64,000 nt of DNA from Karalla daura (GCA_029224185.1 CM055191.1:24918305-24982304), one strand, 5' to 3'; shown: positions 11,200 through 21,371, counted from the stretch's first letter. Program-made: numbers and translations. Notes: generated from the sequence alone by a model not told the origin.

Positions 11200-11895
11200 A
11201 AAGCAACAAAGGCACGGCTGTACATTAACTAACTCGTCTGGAAACATCAGTACGCTTCACCATTGTCTGGCTGGGTTTGCTACAGTAGGAGCTTGACCCC
11301 AATCGATTCTGATGATCTGCTGCTGCTGCTAATACAAGGCCACGACTGAGGACTTCCCACAAAAGCTGCTGCTGCTGTTGACCTGCTTGTAATCCACGGG
11401 GGTTCACCAGACAGCGCACACTTCAATACGCCGACGCCAGCTGACGGTGATTCAGGTGGCAGTAACATCTATTCGGTGCAATGGTCAAATACGGTCATAC
11501 TCAGTGACATTGAAGCAGAACTATGAAAGATGAAACATTTAAATAGTTACTGCTTGACTACAGTCAAAGGAAACCGTTGACACATCTATGTGCTATAAAT
11601 GGACTCTCTAATAGATGCATATTGTTATAATTTGCCTTTGTGCACATTGAAAATTGCATTTATTGTGGTGTTTACATTTGCATTTACAGCTGTGTCTTTT
11701 TATTTTGAGTGTCTATTTTGATGCATCTGTGCTACTGACTACTGTGTATAGTGTGCTTATGCTGTTAAATTTAACTTAAAATTCCATGAGCATATCTGCA
11801 AAAGGGTTTTCTTTTAACTTAAAGAGTTAAATTCCAAATATTTATGGCAGCTAATAAGAAAGGGGTGCAGAAGCAGACGGATCCTTTTCTATAGA
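11200..11895. other. unassigned stretch between the ISL2EU-like element and the BEL LTR
   Basis: A minus-strand run with CAG/CTG-type triplets (about 11310-11385) gives polyglutamine-like reading in one frame. No family was recognised; it may contain the 5' exon of the YqaJ gene or the element terminus. Confidence 0.4.
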
Positions 11896-11898
11896 GTG

Positions 11899-12329
11899 GT
11901 TGGGATGTGTGGATTATGTGTGCTATATGGAATTACTATTTTGTGTGTGTTAAATGGGGGGTTTATATGAAATGGATGAAATGGTATGATCCAGTCATAG
12001 TTAGCCAATGGCAGAGCAGGCTCCCCTAGAGGGGAGGAATATATAAGCAGCAGGTTCATTGTAGACTGGGGTAGGTGAGGACAGGTGCTGTCAACCGGAG
12101 AAAGAGCCAGTGTAAGTAAAATCTGTGGAAATTCATTGCTAACCATCTCTTTGATTTTGTTGCTACTTTTTACTTATAGTTTTTCTTATTACCTTTTCCT
12201 GGTGTTTTGGGACTTTTGAGAATTTTTGGGTTTTTGTCATTTTTCCTTTTGATGCACTATAAATAAATCATCAAAATCATAATCATATGTTGGACTGCTG
12301 ACTTTTGTTTTACCCTTATCCCCCTGACA
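11899..12329 (+). mobile_element. probable LTR of a BEL/Pao retrotransposon
   Basis: A CCAAT box (12004-12008), a TATATAAG box (12040-12047) and an AATAAA signal (12262-12267) occur in the order expected within an LTR. The stretch begins with TG and ends with CTGACA just before BEL/Pao pol sequence. The other LTR was not seen, so both ends are estimates. Confidence 0.5.
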
Positions 12330-13236
12330 TCCAACCGCTCGGTCTCTTGGCAAGTGAGGTGGCCATCCGGTTGCTCACAGACGAACCCTACGCTATGCGA
12401 ACAGACTTGGGGTGGAACATTGTGGAATGCTCATTGCAAGGCCATGATTCTTTGAGAACAAGTCACCTGTGTCACAGAATCACTGTTAAGGAGTTGCTTC
12501 TGTCAGCCCCTGCAGATGTGATCTGTATCCTAGAATCAGACTTCAAGGATGGCAGTCAAGATGATAAAACAGTGTCACAAGATGACATTGCATTCCTCAA
12601 CATGGTAGAAGAGGCCATGAAGAAAAACATACATGACCACTATGAAATGCCACTGCCTTTCAAAACCAGACCCTTCTTACCTGACAAGGCCATGATACGC
12701 CTTAACCACTTGAAAAGAAAACTGCAACAAGACGATGGTACATACCCCATCATGGTGTTTGCCACGCAAAGAAGCCAGATAAACTTTGTGTAGTGTTCGA
12801 TTGCTCCGCCAGATACAGAGAAACAAGCCTGAATGACCACCTTCTCTGTGGACCTGACATGTTAAATAACTTGATTGGAGTTCTTGTCCGATTTCGACAG
12901 CACCCCATTGCACTGATGTGCGACATTGAAAAGATGTTTCACCAATTTCATGTTGCAGAGGCTGTGCTTTCTTTGGTGGAAACAAGGAGACTAGAAATCG
13001 GAGCCTAGCAAGTTCCGTATGAAGGTGCATTTGTTCGGCGCAGAATCTTCTCCCGGATGCACAAATTTCGGGCTGTAGCATTTAGCTAAGGTTAATGCTG
13101 ACGTCTACCCTCAAGTCTCACAATTTATCATGAGGGACTTTTACGTCGATGATGACCTCATGAGTGTGGAAAACAGAGGATGCTATTCAGCTTGCTAGGG
13201 AGGCACGTTAACTTTGCGCCATAGGTGGACTCAGAC
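12330..13236 (+). pseudogene. BEL/Pao pol fragment (linker and reverse transcriptase), broken
   Basis: The first frame (12305-12793) reads P-L-G-L-L-A-S-E-V-A-I-R-L-L and M-R-T-D-L-G-W, then YEMPLPFKTRPFLPDKAMIR, the segment before the reverse transcriptase in BEL/Pao elements. Later frames give a palm motif M-C-D-I-E-K-M-F-H, and then HLFGAESSPGCTNFG and RDFYVDDDLMSVE, which holds the Y-V-D-D catalytic box. Frame changes occur near 12790, 13008 and 13180. Gag and most of pol are missing. The fragment stops at a palindrome where Helitron sequence begins. Confidence 0.85.
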
Positions 13237-13273
13237 TTCTAGTTAGTGCTCCCTCCCGGAGCACTAACTAGAA
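13237..13273. repeat. perfect 16-bp inverted repeat at the BEL/Helitron junction
   Basis: Bases 13237-13252 (TTCTAGTTAGTGCTCC) are the exact reverse complement of 13258-13273, separated by the five bases CTCCC. The hairpin lies exactly where BEL/Pao pol homology stops and Helitron helicase homology starts. Confidence 0.95.
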
Positions 13274-13279
13274 AATTCC

Positions 13280-13945
13280 AGCACGCTGAAAACAGCGGCT
13301 TGGCCTTGCCGAGTGGTGGCAGTTGGTAGAAGTCACCAACAGCGAGGACAGACATACCTCCAAATGGCTTCCTGTTGCCTTTGATCTGCTGGAATCGCCA
13401 GTGGACGTAGGCAAACAGCTCCTTGGAAACCATGGATATCTCATCGATGACGAGAATTTCGGCACTCGACAGTGCCGCTCTCAATTCATCGAGTGCATTT
13501 CCAAGGCCCTGATATGGCGGTTTCAGGGACCTTGGGAGTTTGAGGACGGAGTGCAACATTTTGCTCGAAATATTAAAGGCTGCTATGCCAGTGAACGCAG
13601 TCAGCAGCACTGTGGGCTGGGACGTCGCCCTGGTCCCGGAATCTGGGGAGCTGGCGCAGAATCCGCGTTGAGTCCTGATGAATGCATTTGATGACGTGGA
13701 ATTTGCCACAGCCAGCTCCTCCTGTCATGAAGTAATAGAACGGGTCTGGATTGTGGCCCTACACGCTTATAGCACCACTCACAGACAGCACAGAATATCG
13801 ATGCCTGGGTTTGGTTCAGACTCTGGTACATTCTATCCATTATTGGCATGGAGTGCTTCCTATCCTTGTCGACTTGATAGTCAGGGATGTCATCACACTC
13901 GGCCTCTACGGGCTCACGCTCGGCAAGACACTCCTCGCGGTCCAC
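13280..13945 (-). pseudogene. Helitron PIF1-like helicase fragment
   Basis: A Walker A sequence G-G-A-G-C-G-K is readable at about 13700-13720. A frameshift near 13620 is followed by L-L-T-A-F-T-G-I-A-A-F-N, the DE-box EILVIDEISMV (about 13440) and VLAVGDFYQLPPLGKAKPLF. These are motifs I, Ia, II and III of superfamily 1B (PIF1/RecD2-like) helicases, which in Helitrons unwind DNA during rolling-circle transfer. The rest of the helicase is missing. Confidence 0.88.
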
Positions 13946-14175
13946 TTCTACCTCGGGCGCAAAGGTATTCCAAGCGCTGAGAACTGGACCGTACAGCTGA
14001 TAGTATTCGAGTGCCGTGTCGATTCTCCTGCCTCCTCCTTCGTATCGCTTTCTGTTAACATCAACGATACGTCGGACGTCCCCAAACCTTATGGTTCCAC
14101 AGTTGTAAAACTCTTCATAAGTGGGGTACTGTGCATTCCTCAGCTCCTCATCACGCCTGTGTGGGAGATAAAGAT

Positions 14176-15600
14176 TTAAGATCCTTTGGAAATGCTCTCT
14201 GGGGTTTTCTTTTCAGAGAAACGAGCAAACCTGATGATTGCTGGTTTCCCTGTCCTCTTACATACCCCATTTTGGAGGCAAATGGCACTTTTGCTGTCTG
14301 TCTGCTTCATCTCGTCGCGCTCGTTAATGTCAGACTTTATAACGGTTTTGATGACCGAGTCGAAGAATTCAGTCATCTGGTGCTCAGGCTTGGTCACATA
14401 GGACATGATGAACATTATACAAGCATACTCGTCAATAACATCCATGTTGGTGTTCCAAGCTCGCAGCAGTGCCGGGTTGTAATTGATGCAACACTCGTTT
14501 GGATCACGCTTTCGCATTACAACACTGTTGCTCGACAGACAGTCAACATACTCCAAGTACTCATCCTTAGTCATGGCAACTTCACTAAGAATGTCTGACA
14601 AGCTGCTATACGAAGCAACTGGCCGCATGAGCGAGTCCTGGATCGGCCGAAGTTCGCATTTGGCTTCCCTCTGGATCTTAGTAAGCTGCCGCCTCTGCTC
14701 CTCTAACCATGCAGTCGGGTCTTCCATATCAACTTCCACCATGGGTGGCCTGGTGATAATGGTTTCATCCATGGGCAGCTTAGGGAAGCCAAATCGGCAG
14801 GCAACAATACCCTTTTTGCAGGATCTCAAATGGTTCCTGCTGTGCATCTGAACCTCAGATACAATTTTGTGGAGCTCTGGGTCCCTCTTGGGGTCAGGCA
14901 TCCTGTCGGTGTTGGAATCATCTCCAAAGACGGGTGCAGCTCTGACCCAGACCAGCATGTGAATGTGTGGACTTCCCCTGGCTTGAAACTCCACATGGTA
15001 AAAGTAATCCACTACTTCAGCCGTGGGCTTCGCTGGAGAGAGGGTGAGGTTGGTCATAAGAGTCGACTCTCTTCTCAAACATCACATCCCATGTCACAGG
15101 GTTGCTGCGCAGTATGTCGCATTGGTGTTCCAGTCGAGCTCTGAAAAGTCTCCCAGTTCACCCTGCTGAGCTTTAATGACCTCTATGGTTTCAGGCTACC
15201 TCATCTCAGCAGCGGAGAACGTAAGAAAAAAGGTAGGTTTACCAATCTGCCTAAACATGGCGTGGAGATCCTTCAACGTTTTGTTCAGGTAAGCTGGAGT
15301 GCCTCTCGGCAGTTGCATGAATCGTGTTGCATCCTTGTCCTGAATAAGCCTATCCAGTTCCTCTCTCGTTCCTGCAGCATGTAGTTTTTAATTTTGCGTC
15401 CATACTTGGTTTTTGACTTTCCTTTGCGCGTCTGAATGGACATGCTGTTTGTGGCTATGTTTGTCTCCGTGATGAATTGTGCAAAAAAAACGGCAGCGAA
15501 TAGCCGAGCGTTTAAGTATTTGCTAGGGGAAAGTTAGATACCTCGAGCCTCATCCAACGTATTATGTCCCGTTGGAAACTGCACAGGAAAGGCCATGGCT
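14176..15600 (-). pseudogene. Helitron Rep (HUH endonuclease) region
   Basis: The 300-residue frame at 14176-15078 begins just upstream of the catalytic HUH box. That box reads FQARGSPHIHMLVW, with the two metal-binding His residues in H-I-H. Upstream, outside that frame, F-F-L-T-F-S-A-A-E-M-R is followed by a TAG where Helitrons have Trp. The sequence between 15080 and 15160 is also disrupted. Downstream the C-terminal half of Rep stays open to R-F-A-R-F-S-E-K-K-T-P-E. HUH Rep nicks and rejoins the element ends. Confidence 0.88.
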
Positions 15601-15641
15601 TCTAATTTAGGTACAGAGAAGAAACTCACAGGTCTGTTTCC

Positions 15642-16640
15642 TTAAGCGGGTGCCACACTGAATATTCCATCACCATAAGAAAGGATCTCCTGTGCAAAGT
15701 CAGGTGGCTGTATGCATGAATCAAGACGGGGTCCGGGTCGCAGGTCCTCCTTTTCTTTGTCTTCTTGATCTTCTGGCTCATTCTGACATATCGTCTTCCA
15801 GGATGCTGTGTTGGTCTTGGGGTGCAGTGGCTTCCGTGTTGTGCTGCTCTTCGTCTTTCGACTCCTCATCTTGTACAATGTCAAACGTGGCACATCGATG
15901 GACACGTCCTTGTATTCTGGATGAAGCTCTTTAAGCTTAGCCACAGCAGCAAGCACATGCTTCATGTTGACTGTGTAGAAGTGCTGGTGGCCTTTGTAAG
16001 TGACACATCTTTTAAGCTTGACTTGCAGCAGCTGGCCTTCGGCGCTGGGTCTTTCTGATGGAACGTGCACAACAGCTCCATGTACGGCCCCCTGCTGACC
16101 TTTTGGCAGAGAAAGTATTTTGGCGAAAGGCAAGATTTTCGCAGTGAGCTGCCTTTCAAGGACATAAAGCGCAGCCAGCTCTGGGGGAATGGATGCCAAC
16201 TGTAGATTGTTTGCGACAGCAATGGGTGGCATTCTTCCTCTGCGCAGGTGATTGTCACAAGTGTGGCAGTTCCATTCCTGATGTCGCTCTTGCGGAATAG
16301 AGCAAGGAGAAGAGCATTTGTTGCTGCAGAAATGAACAGTTTCCTCTCAAGCAAAGAGCTTCCATTTTGAAGTTTTTGCTATATCTTCCTCTCTTACACA
16401 GCCTGACCTAATTGGGAATTAATCCTCGGTGACAGACTGTGCAGATGTAAGTGGGTCCATGATGAATGGTGCTACGGAAGGATGCTATGGCTACTTCCAC
16501 TGCAGGGTCGATCGGGGGGTGAGGAGTTTCCTGGTGGGATGTAACAAGTTTCCTGTACTTTTTCTTAATCCTTTGTACTCTCTGCAACTTATACTGAATG
16601 CAAAAAACAGCATTTGCTGCTAGTTTGGCTGTCCTATGCT
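15642..16640 (-). pseudogene. Helitron N-terminal region (DUF6570-like)
   Basis: The frames at 16640-16408 (VEVAIASFRSTIHHGPTYIC and T-V-C-H-R-G-L) and 16232-15642 (M-P-P-I-A-V-A-N-N-L-Q-L, then LPKGQQGAVHGAVVHVPS) match the Cys-rich N-terminal part and the following domain of fish Helitron proteins. A stop at 16408 and a frameshift near 16300 separate them. The function of this domain is not known. Confidence 0.72.
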
Positions 16641-17345
16641 GGCTAATGTGTTGAATGAAATGGCCTCTCTCCAGCGAAGCCCACCAAGTGTGGTGTGAAG
16701 CTGCTCCGATTTCTCTCACACGACTTTTCAAAGATCCAAGGTTAATGAACTTCTTTAACTTTAGAGTTTTCTGCAGTGCATTCCAAGCAACAGGTGCAGC
16801 ATACTTAAAGCAGTGCTTACCAAGTTCCGAGTTAACTTCGGGCACATTTAGTAAATGAAACTCATTGGATCGTAGGTGGTAAAGAAGCCGATCGTCGATT
16901 AAAATGCCGAGATACTTGTAACAGGTCAGAAGTTCAATCTCACAACCTTGTAATGACAAAATGCTGGTGGGGGGGGGGGGGGGGTACACAGGTACTTCCC
17001 TGCCATTGGAAAATATCATCATTTTAGATTTAGCAGCATTTAGGACAAGTCTTAGTTCAATGAGCTGACTTTCCATGTGGTTAAAAGCAATCTGTTAGTT
17101 GCCAAAGGCCTCAGCGAGAGTGGAACCACAACAATATATAACCGTGTCATCAGCATAAAAATGAAATTTGGCATTTGGGATGTTTCTGCCCAATGTGTTA
17201 ACGTAGATAACAAACAAAATCGGTCCCAGAACTGAGCCTTGAGGCACACCAGTGGCGACATTTAACAGTGTGGATAAACTGTCTTCAAAGCGAACACATT
17301 GTTTTCTGTTAGACAAATAATTATCAAACCAACTAACGGCCTGTT
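16640..17345 (-). pseudogene. LINE reverse transcriptase, C-terminal half (split by the CACTG element)
   Basis: The minus strand reads S-W-F-D-N-Y-L-S-N-R, then GVPQGSVLGPILFVIY and F-H-F-Y-A-D-D-T-V-I-Y (the YADD catalytic box, about 17150). It continues with V-L-N-A-A-K-S-K-M-M and CYKYLGILIDDRLLYH, and ends with KYAAPVAWNALQKTLKLKKF at about 16690. A part of the thumb is deleted after the YLGI motif. This is a non-LTR retrotransposon of the CR1/L2/Rex-like type. Its upstream half continues at 21374-22180. Confidence 0.85.
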
Positions 17346-17347
17346 CA
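17346..17347. repeat. 2-bp target duplication (CA), left
   Basis: The dinucleotide CA precedes the CACTG terminus. The same CA follows the opposite terminus at 21372-21373. Removing the element and one CA leaves the LINE frame uninterrupted across the joint. Confidence 0.75.
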
Positions 17348-17529
17348 CACTGAAAAAAGTGATTCTGACCCTTAGTAAATGTTACATTTACAAATCAAGT
17401 GTATTTTAATGGAAATATGTCTTATTTGATTTCACTTGTAAAATATAAACAATTCCAACATAAATGTTGAAATTATGACAATTGTAATTCATTCAATTAA
17501 ATCTAACTTGAAAAAATTTAATTCATCCA

Positions 17530-17706
17530 AATTTACTCACAACATCCTGTTTGGGTTTTGAATTCGCACATGCGCAGTGCACTGCGCGCGCAAGCCGCCA
17601 TTTCAGGATCTTTGGGCACACAGTACAAGCTACAAGTCCATTTTTTAGCCACTCTGGACACCTGCCAAGAGAAGCACACTTCCACGACTGATTTCCTACT
17701 TTGGGT
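17530..17706 (+). promoter_or_regulatory. possible promoter and first non-coding exon of the carried gene
   Basis: The stretch has an NRF1-like CATGCGCAGTGC site and a YY1-like GCCGCCATTTC site, a pairing common in TATA-less promoters. It ends in a good splice donor (TTGG|GTAAGTC at about 17702-17710). It stands upstream of and in the same direction as the carried exons. That it is used as a promoter is an inference. Confidence 0.4.
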
Positions 17707-18079
17707 AAGTCTTTAATGCTCACCAGTGTGTATTAGTTTTACTTTAACCACAGTGTTTTTACATTTCACAAATGTTTTGACAAAAACACAAGTTGGTACA
17801 ACAGTGCAGCTAGCCACATGTCTGTGTGTTACCTAGCTAGTTAACCGGCTCATGATATCCAGTGCCTGTGGGTTCTTGGTAGGCCATCAGAGATGGTGAA
17901 GTGAGTTTTCTATGACGTAACCAGACTTTTTCAGACTTGACTCCTGCTCCAACCAAGAACTTGAGCAAGCTAGGCCAAATCACTGAAGCAGTTTAACGGT
18001 TTCTAAATAGCGCATGTATAGTTTTATGGAGGATTGATGTTAATGACGGAGCGGTGCAGGCTTCAGCAGCCCTATAGTA

Positions 18080-18420
18080 AGGTAACCAAATTTTGGGGGT
18101 GGGGGGGGGCAGTCGCGCATCAGACGCGGGAGCGACTCGATCGTCGGGGGCGGCAGTTGAGCTTTAAGGTGCTTCCACATAGACCGTGGCAAGCGCAGGT
18201 AGCAAACCCATTCATTGTGTATGTGGTTGCGCAGCGCAAGAGCGCAGAGCCTTGCGCGCTGCTGAGCGGCGCGCAGGGTCGGCACCTGCCGCTGAGCGGC
18301 GCGCAAGAGTTGAGGAATGTTCAACTCGGGCGCTGCGCGCTGTGACGTCATTGCGGCGCATCCAATAGGAGAGAGGTTGTTGGGTCACGAGTTCCAGAGG
18401 ACTCCAGCGCTATGGAGGGG
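18080..18420. other. GC-rich, CpG-rich block
   Basis: This very GC-rich stretch has repeated GCGC and CTGAGCGGCGCGCA motifs (two copies near 18270 and 18293) and one copy of the GGGAGCGACTCGATCGTC motif that is amplified at 19010-19210. It contrasts sharply with the AT-rich ends of the element and may be a separate insertion. Confidence 0.5.
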
Positions 18421-18498
18421 CAGCTAATAAAGTTTCCCGATCTCTGGGACACAAGGTTTACCGGGCAGGCGGTTAAACTGCTCCCTGCTTACCCTAAG

Positions 18499-18750
18499 TA
18501 GACCTCAAAACGGGCGTTATGGAGCTGTAGCTCCCGGACCAGCCTGAGGTAGCTCTCAAAGCGGTCGTTACGGAGCTGTAGCTCCCAGACCAGCCTGAGG
18601 TAGCTCTCAAAGCGGTCGTTACAGAGCTGTATCTCACGGACCAGCCTGAAGTAGACCTCAAAATGGGCGTTATGGAGCTGTAGCTCCCGGACCAGCCTGA
18701 GGTAGCTCTCAAAGCGGTTCTTACGGAGCTGTAGCTCTCGGACCCAGTCT
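18499..18750 (-). repeat. 51-bp tandem repeat, about five copies
   Basis: The unit (GTAGCTCTCAAAGCGGTCGT followed by 31 more bases) repeats about five times with a few substitutions. Because 51 is divisible by three, one minus-strand frame stays open and encodes a 17-residue unit containing S-G-W-S-G-S-Y-S-S. No protein family was recognised, and the open frame can be explained by the period alone. Confidence 0.85.
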
Positions 18751-19007
18751 ATATTCCCCCAGTTCCTGCCTTCCCATCAGCTGGATGGAACCACTTCCTC
18801 CTTTTCTGTGCTGCTCGTCTCCTTATTAGCACTATAGCAGGACTTAATACACCTTCTCACAAGTTCGCGCTCAAACCAACTGCTAAATGTTACTGGTAGC
18901 TTAGCAACCTAGCTGCCTTGCCGCGCGGCACAGCAGCAGCGCTGCGCCTGGCTGCGCTGTACCCGGCGTTGCGCGCCGCGCTTGCCGCAGTCTATGAGGA
19001 AGCACCT

Positions 19008-19216
19008 TTAGACAGGGGAGCGACTCGATCGTCGGTGGGGGGGGGGGGCAGTCGAGCGTTAGACAGGGGAGCGACTCGATCGTCGGGGCGGGGCCGGGGG
19101 GGGGGGCAGTCGAGCTTTAGACAGGGGAGCGACTCGATCGTGGGGGCGGGGCCGGGGGGGGGGGGGCGGGGGCAGTCGAGCTTTAGACAGGGGAGCGACT
19201 CGATCGTGGGGGGCGT
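19008..19216 (+). repeat. tandem repeat of 50-65 bp with long G tracts, four copies
   Basis: Four copies contain the core GACAGGGGAGCGACTCGATC followed by runs of G and CAGTCGAG. G runs up to 14 long with GGGG-C-GGGG-CC spacing make strong G-quadruplex candidates on the plus strand. A diverged single copy lies at about 18118. Confidence 0.85.
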
Positions 19217-19565
19217 TTGAAAGGAAGCACTGTTTTTTTTTTACATGGGTTGTTTGTCACAAACACTGCTTCAAAAACATACTCTTATGCTTGGCAGTGA
19301 AACATCAGTTCATGATTGCATACTACAAACACAACTCAACGGTGTCTGTTGATATTTTGCATCAGGATGGACAGAAAGTTTTGAAACAAAAATATCCCAA
19401 TATTGCACACATTCAGCTGAATTTGATGGCATTTGTCAATGGAGTGACACAGAGAGGGCATGATTGTTGTCAGTGGCTCTATTGGTGGCCTGCAACCTTG
19501 GGTCACCATTACATAAATCACTAAACAGAGCATTTTGCCATTTGCTTTCTATGTATGCGTTACAG

Positions 19566-20794
19566 ATGAATGCTGAGTTCCAGCGAATTACAACACATCC
19601 ACTTGAGAAAACACTCATGGAACGGTTGGACAGTCTTCAGCCTCAGCTGACATCCGTTTTCCAGGAGAAGGGAGGCGTCATAGTTCAGAAACTAGCCAAA
19701 CATCTGGAGATCTTACAAGAGGTAACTATGTTTCTTTATTTTCTTAAATTAGTTGTATGTATGCTTTGATAAACTCTTTGATTGTGAAACCTATTTTGGT
19801 CTCAGTTATAGCCTGGATTATTACTGTAAGACACACTTCCAAAGACATGATGGAATGTCACAAGAGTGAAATCAGAACGCACACTGCCATACATGTCATG
19901 CATTACAGCATATAACCACACATCACTATTTTATAATAAAAGCCAGAGTGATTTACATTACAAAAGGATGAAAATTCCAAATATTTTTGTTATTATTGAA
20001 ATGTTGAGAAATGTTTTTTAATCACTGAAATGTCTTCACACAGGGTATGAGTGATGTTCATTCAAGAAGGACAGCAGTCCTCAGAGCACTTTGCCTCTAC
20101 CTTGGAGAGGATGATGGACAACTTATCCATGAGTATGTGGTAAGTTTGTGTATTTGCATTTTTGACAGAGGTTTAAGTGTAAGGGTGTGTGTGCGCACAC
20201 ATGCGTGTGAGAATCGTTTACCGTTCAGCGCATGAAAATAGATTACTCGACATGTAGTGACGCTTCAGGTGTTGTTTTACCTGTTAAGTCAATATGGTAA
20301 AATGTTTGTTCCTCTCACTTACAGTATATGATCATTCCCAGCATGGAGTTAAAACACACCTTGGCTCAAATCATACCTGTAAAACAATTTGATGCACAGA
20401 CCTAGCTTTTGTGGACAAAGTATTCAGATGTTTCCATTTTTCTTCTATTTACTATTTATCTATTTATTTACAGGACATCAAAGGAGATAACAGTGACAGA
20501 CATGCAGAGGTACACCATGGGCATTTATGTCATCATCAAGGATAATGGAGATCCTGATGACATTGGAGTTTTTGTTGAAGAAGTGATCAAGAAGTGATCA
20601 TCATGGACAACATCGGATCTGAAGCCCAGGCCTGTGCAATGATGCTTGGAGTAATTTACACGCTGAACCTGGCCTACCCCAAAGAACTGAAATACTACTA
20701 CGAATTCATTCAAAAAGTACTCATGCAAATGGATGGGGATAAGCTCTCCCCCAGGGTTCTTGGCCTAAAGTACAGAATCAGTGTTGCACTCTAG
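19566..20794 (+). pseudogene. 3' exons of a SAMD3-like teleost gene carried inside the CACTG element
   Basis: Three exons with good splice sites are visible. Exon 19566-19721 (52 codons) reads M-N-A-E-F-Q-R-I-T-T and ends before GTAACT. Exon 20044-20139 (32 codons) reads RRTAVLRALCLYLGEDDGQL and ends before GTAAGT. Exon 20474-20794 contains YTMGIYVIIKDNGDPDDIGV and, in another frame, LGVIYTLNLAYPKELKYYYE before a TAG. From memory this order matches the C-terminal half of proteins annotated as 'sterile alpha motif domain-containing protein 3-like' in many teleosts. Their function is unknown to me. The last exon has a frame mismatch at its start and a small frameshift near 20595, so this copy is broken. 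No SAM domain was seen. Confidence 0.65.
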
Positions 20795-21371
20795 GATTTC
20801 TTTAACTCTTCAATCCTTCTTCAATTTTTCAACAACTTCTACTGTAATGCCATGTTTTCCGTAATGTTGTGATCCCAGTCGGGCACTTTGCATTGTATAT
20901 GTTGATAGCAAAGGTTGCCTCCTGTCTTGTCTCTGATCAGGAGACCACTTGTAATGGATTAGAGTTTGACATTTTTTGTATTGTTATTTTTTATAAACCA
21001 GATATTCATGCATCTGTAGAGAAACAGTGTCCCCATCTCTGTGCCTAGTATTAACTGATGTTTATCTGATTGGGTCATTTGACTGCTCTGATGTGGAATG
21101 TTAAGAATTGGTATATTAAAGATGATTGTCTAAACACATTTTGTGATTCTGTGTGGAATATGATGCTTAACTAATTGTAGCTAAAACATTTAATTAGAAT
21201 CAACTAAATTAAAAAGTAAAATTTTAGACAATTTCATTGGTTTGAAATGACAAAACATACATTTTTAGTTGAGTCAACATAAATACTATATCTAGCTTCA
21301 GATGAAATGATTTCGTGCAAAAACGTGCCGAAATAAAATTAAGTTCGCTGAACAATACATTTTTTTCAGTG

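Larger units (their letters stand above)
2600..11200 (+). mobile_element. decayed ISL2EU-like DNA transposon (THAP-DDE transposase plus YqaJ/SWIM protein)
   Basis: Two converging sets of coding remnants define this element. On the plus strand are a THAP zinc finger with coiled coil (2650-3190), a short exon (about 6806-6890) and a DDE transposase (7190-7918). On the minus strand are a YqaJ nuclease (about 9600-10100) and a SWIM zinc finger (about 10735-10960). In Repbase-type classification the ISL2EU (IS4EU) group is known for a THAP/DDE transposase with a second YqaJ protein, which is the basis of the call. Terminal inverted repeats were not found, so the limits are approximate. A hAT element interrupts it at 3533-5844. 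Every coding part is broken, so this copy cannot mobilise itself. Confidence 0.7.
13274..16640 (-). mobile_element. truncated Helitron
   Basis: Minus-strand remnants occur in the order of a Helitron polyprotein: N-terminal domain (16640-15640), HUH-type Rep (about 15600-14176) and PIF1-like helicase (about 13945-13280). The helicase is cut off after the D-F-Y-Q-L-P-P motif, so the C-terminal helicase motifs and the original 3' end are gone. At the upper side it abuts the 3' end of a minus-strand LINE. Confidence 0.85.
17348..21371. mobile_element. 4,024-bp DNA element with CACTG termini carrying a captured gene (EnSpm/CACTA-like, non-autonomous)
   Basis: The left end reads CACTGAAAAAAGTG and the reverse-complemented right end CACTGAAAAAAATG (13 of 14 match). 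The flanks are CA and CA. CACTA-superfamily transposons have CACTA or CACTG ends and make 2-3 bp duplications, which is why this class is proposed. Both ends are followed by about 180 bp of AT-rich sequence. No transposase was recognised inside. The cargo consists of a possible promoter with first exon (17530-17705), GC-rich tandem repeats (18080-19220) and the 3' exons of a gene (19566-20794). It interrupts the reverse transcriptase of a minus-strand LINE. Confidence 0.75.

Noticed and set aside
14131..15144. Plus-strand frames of 100-155 codons
   Set aside because: They are antisense to the Helitron Rep sequence, which carries the HUH motif.
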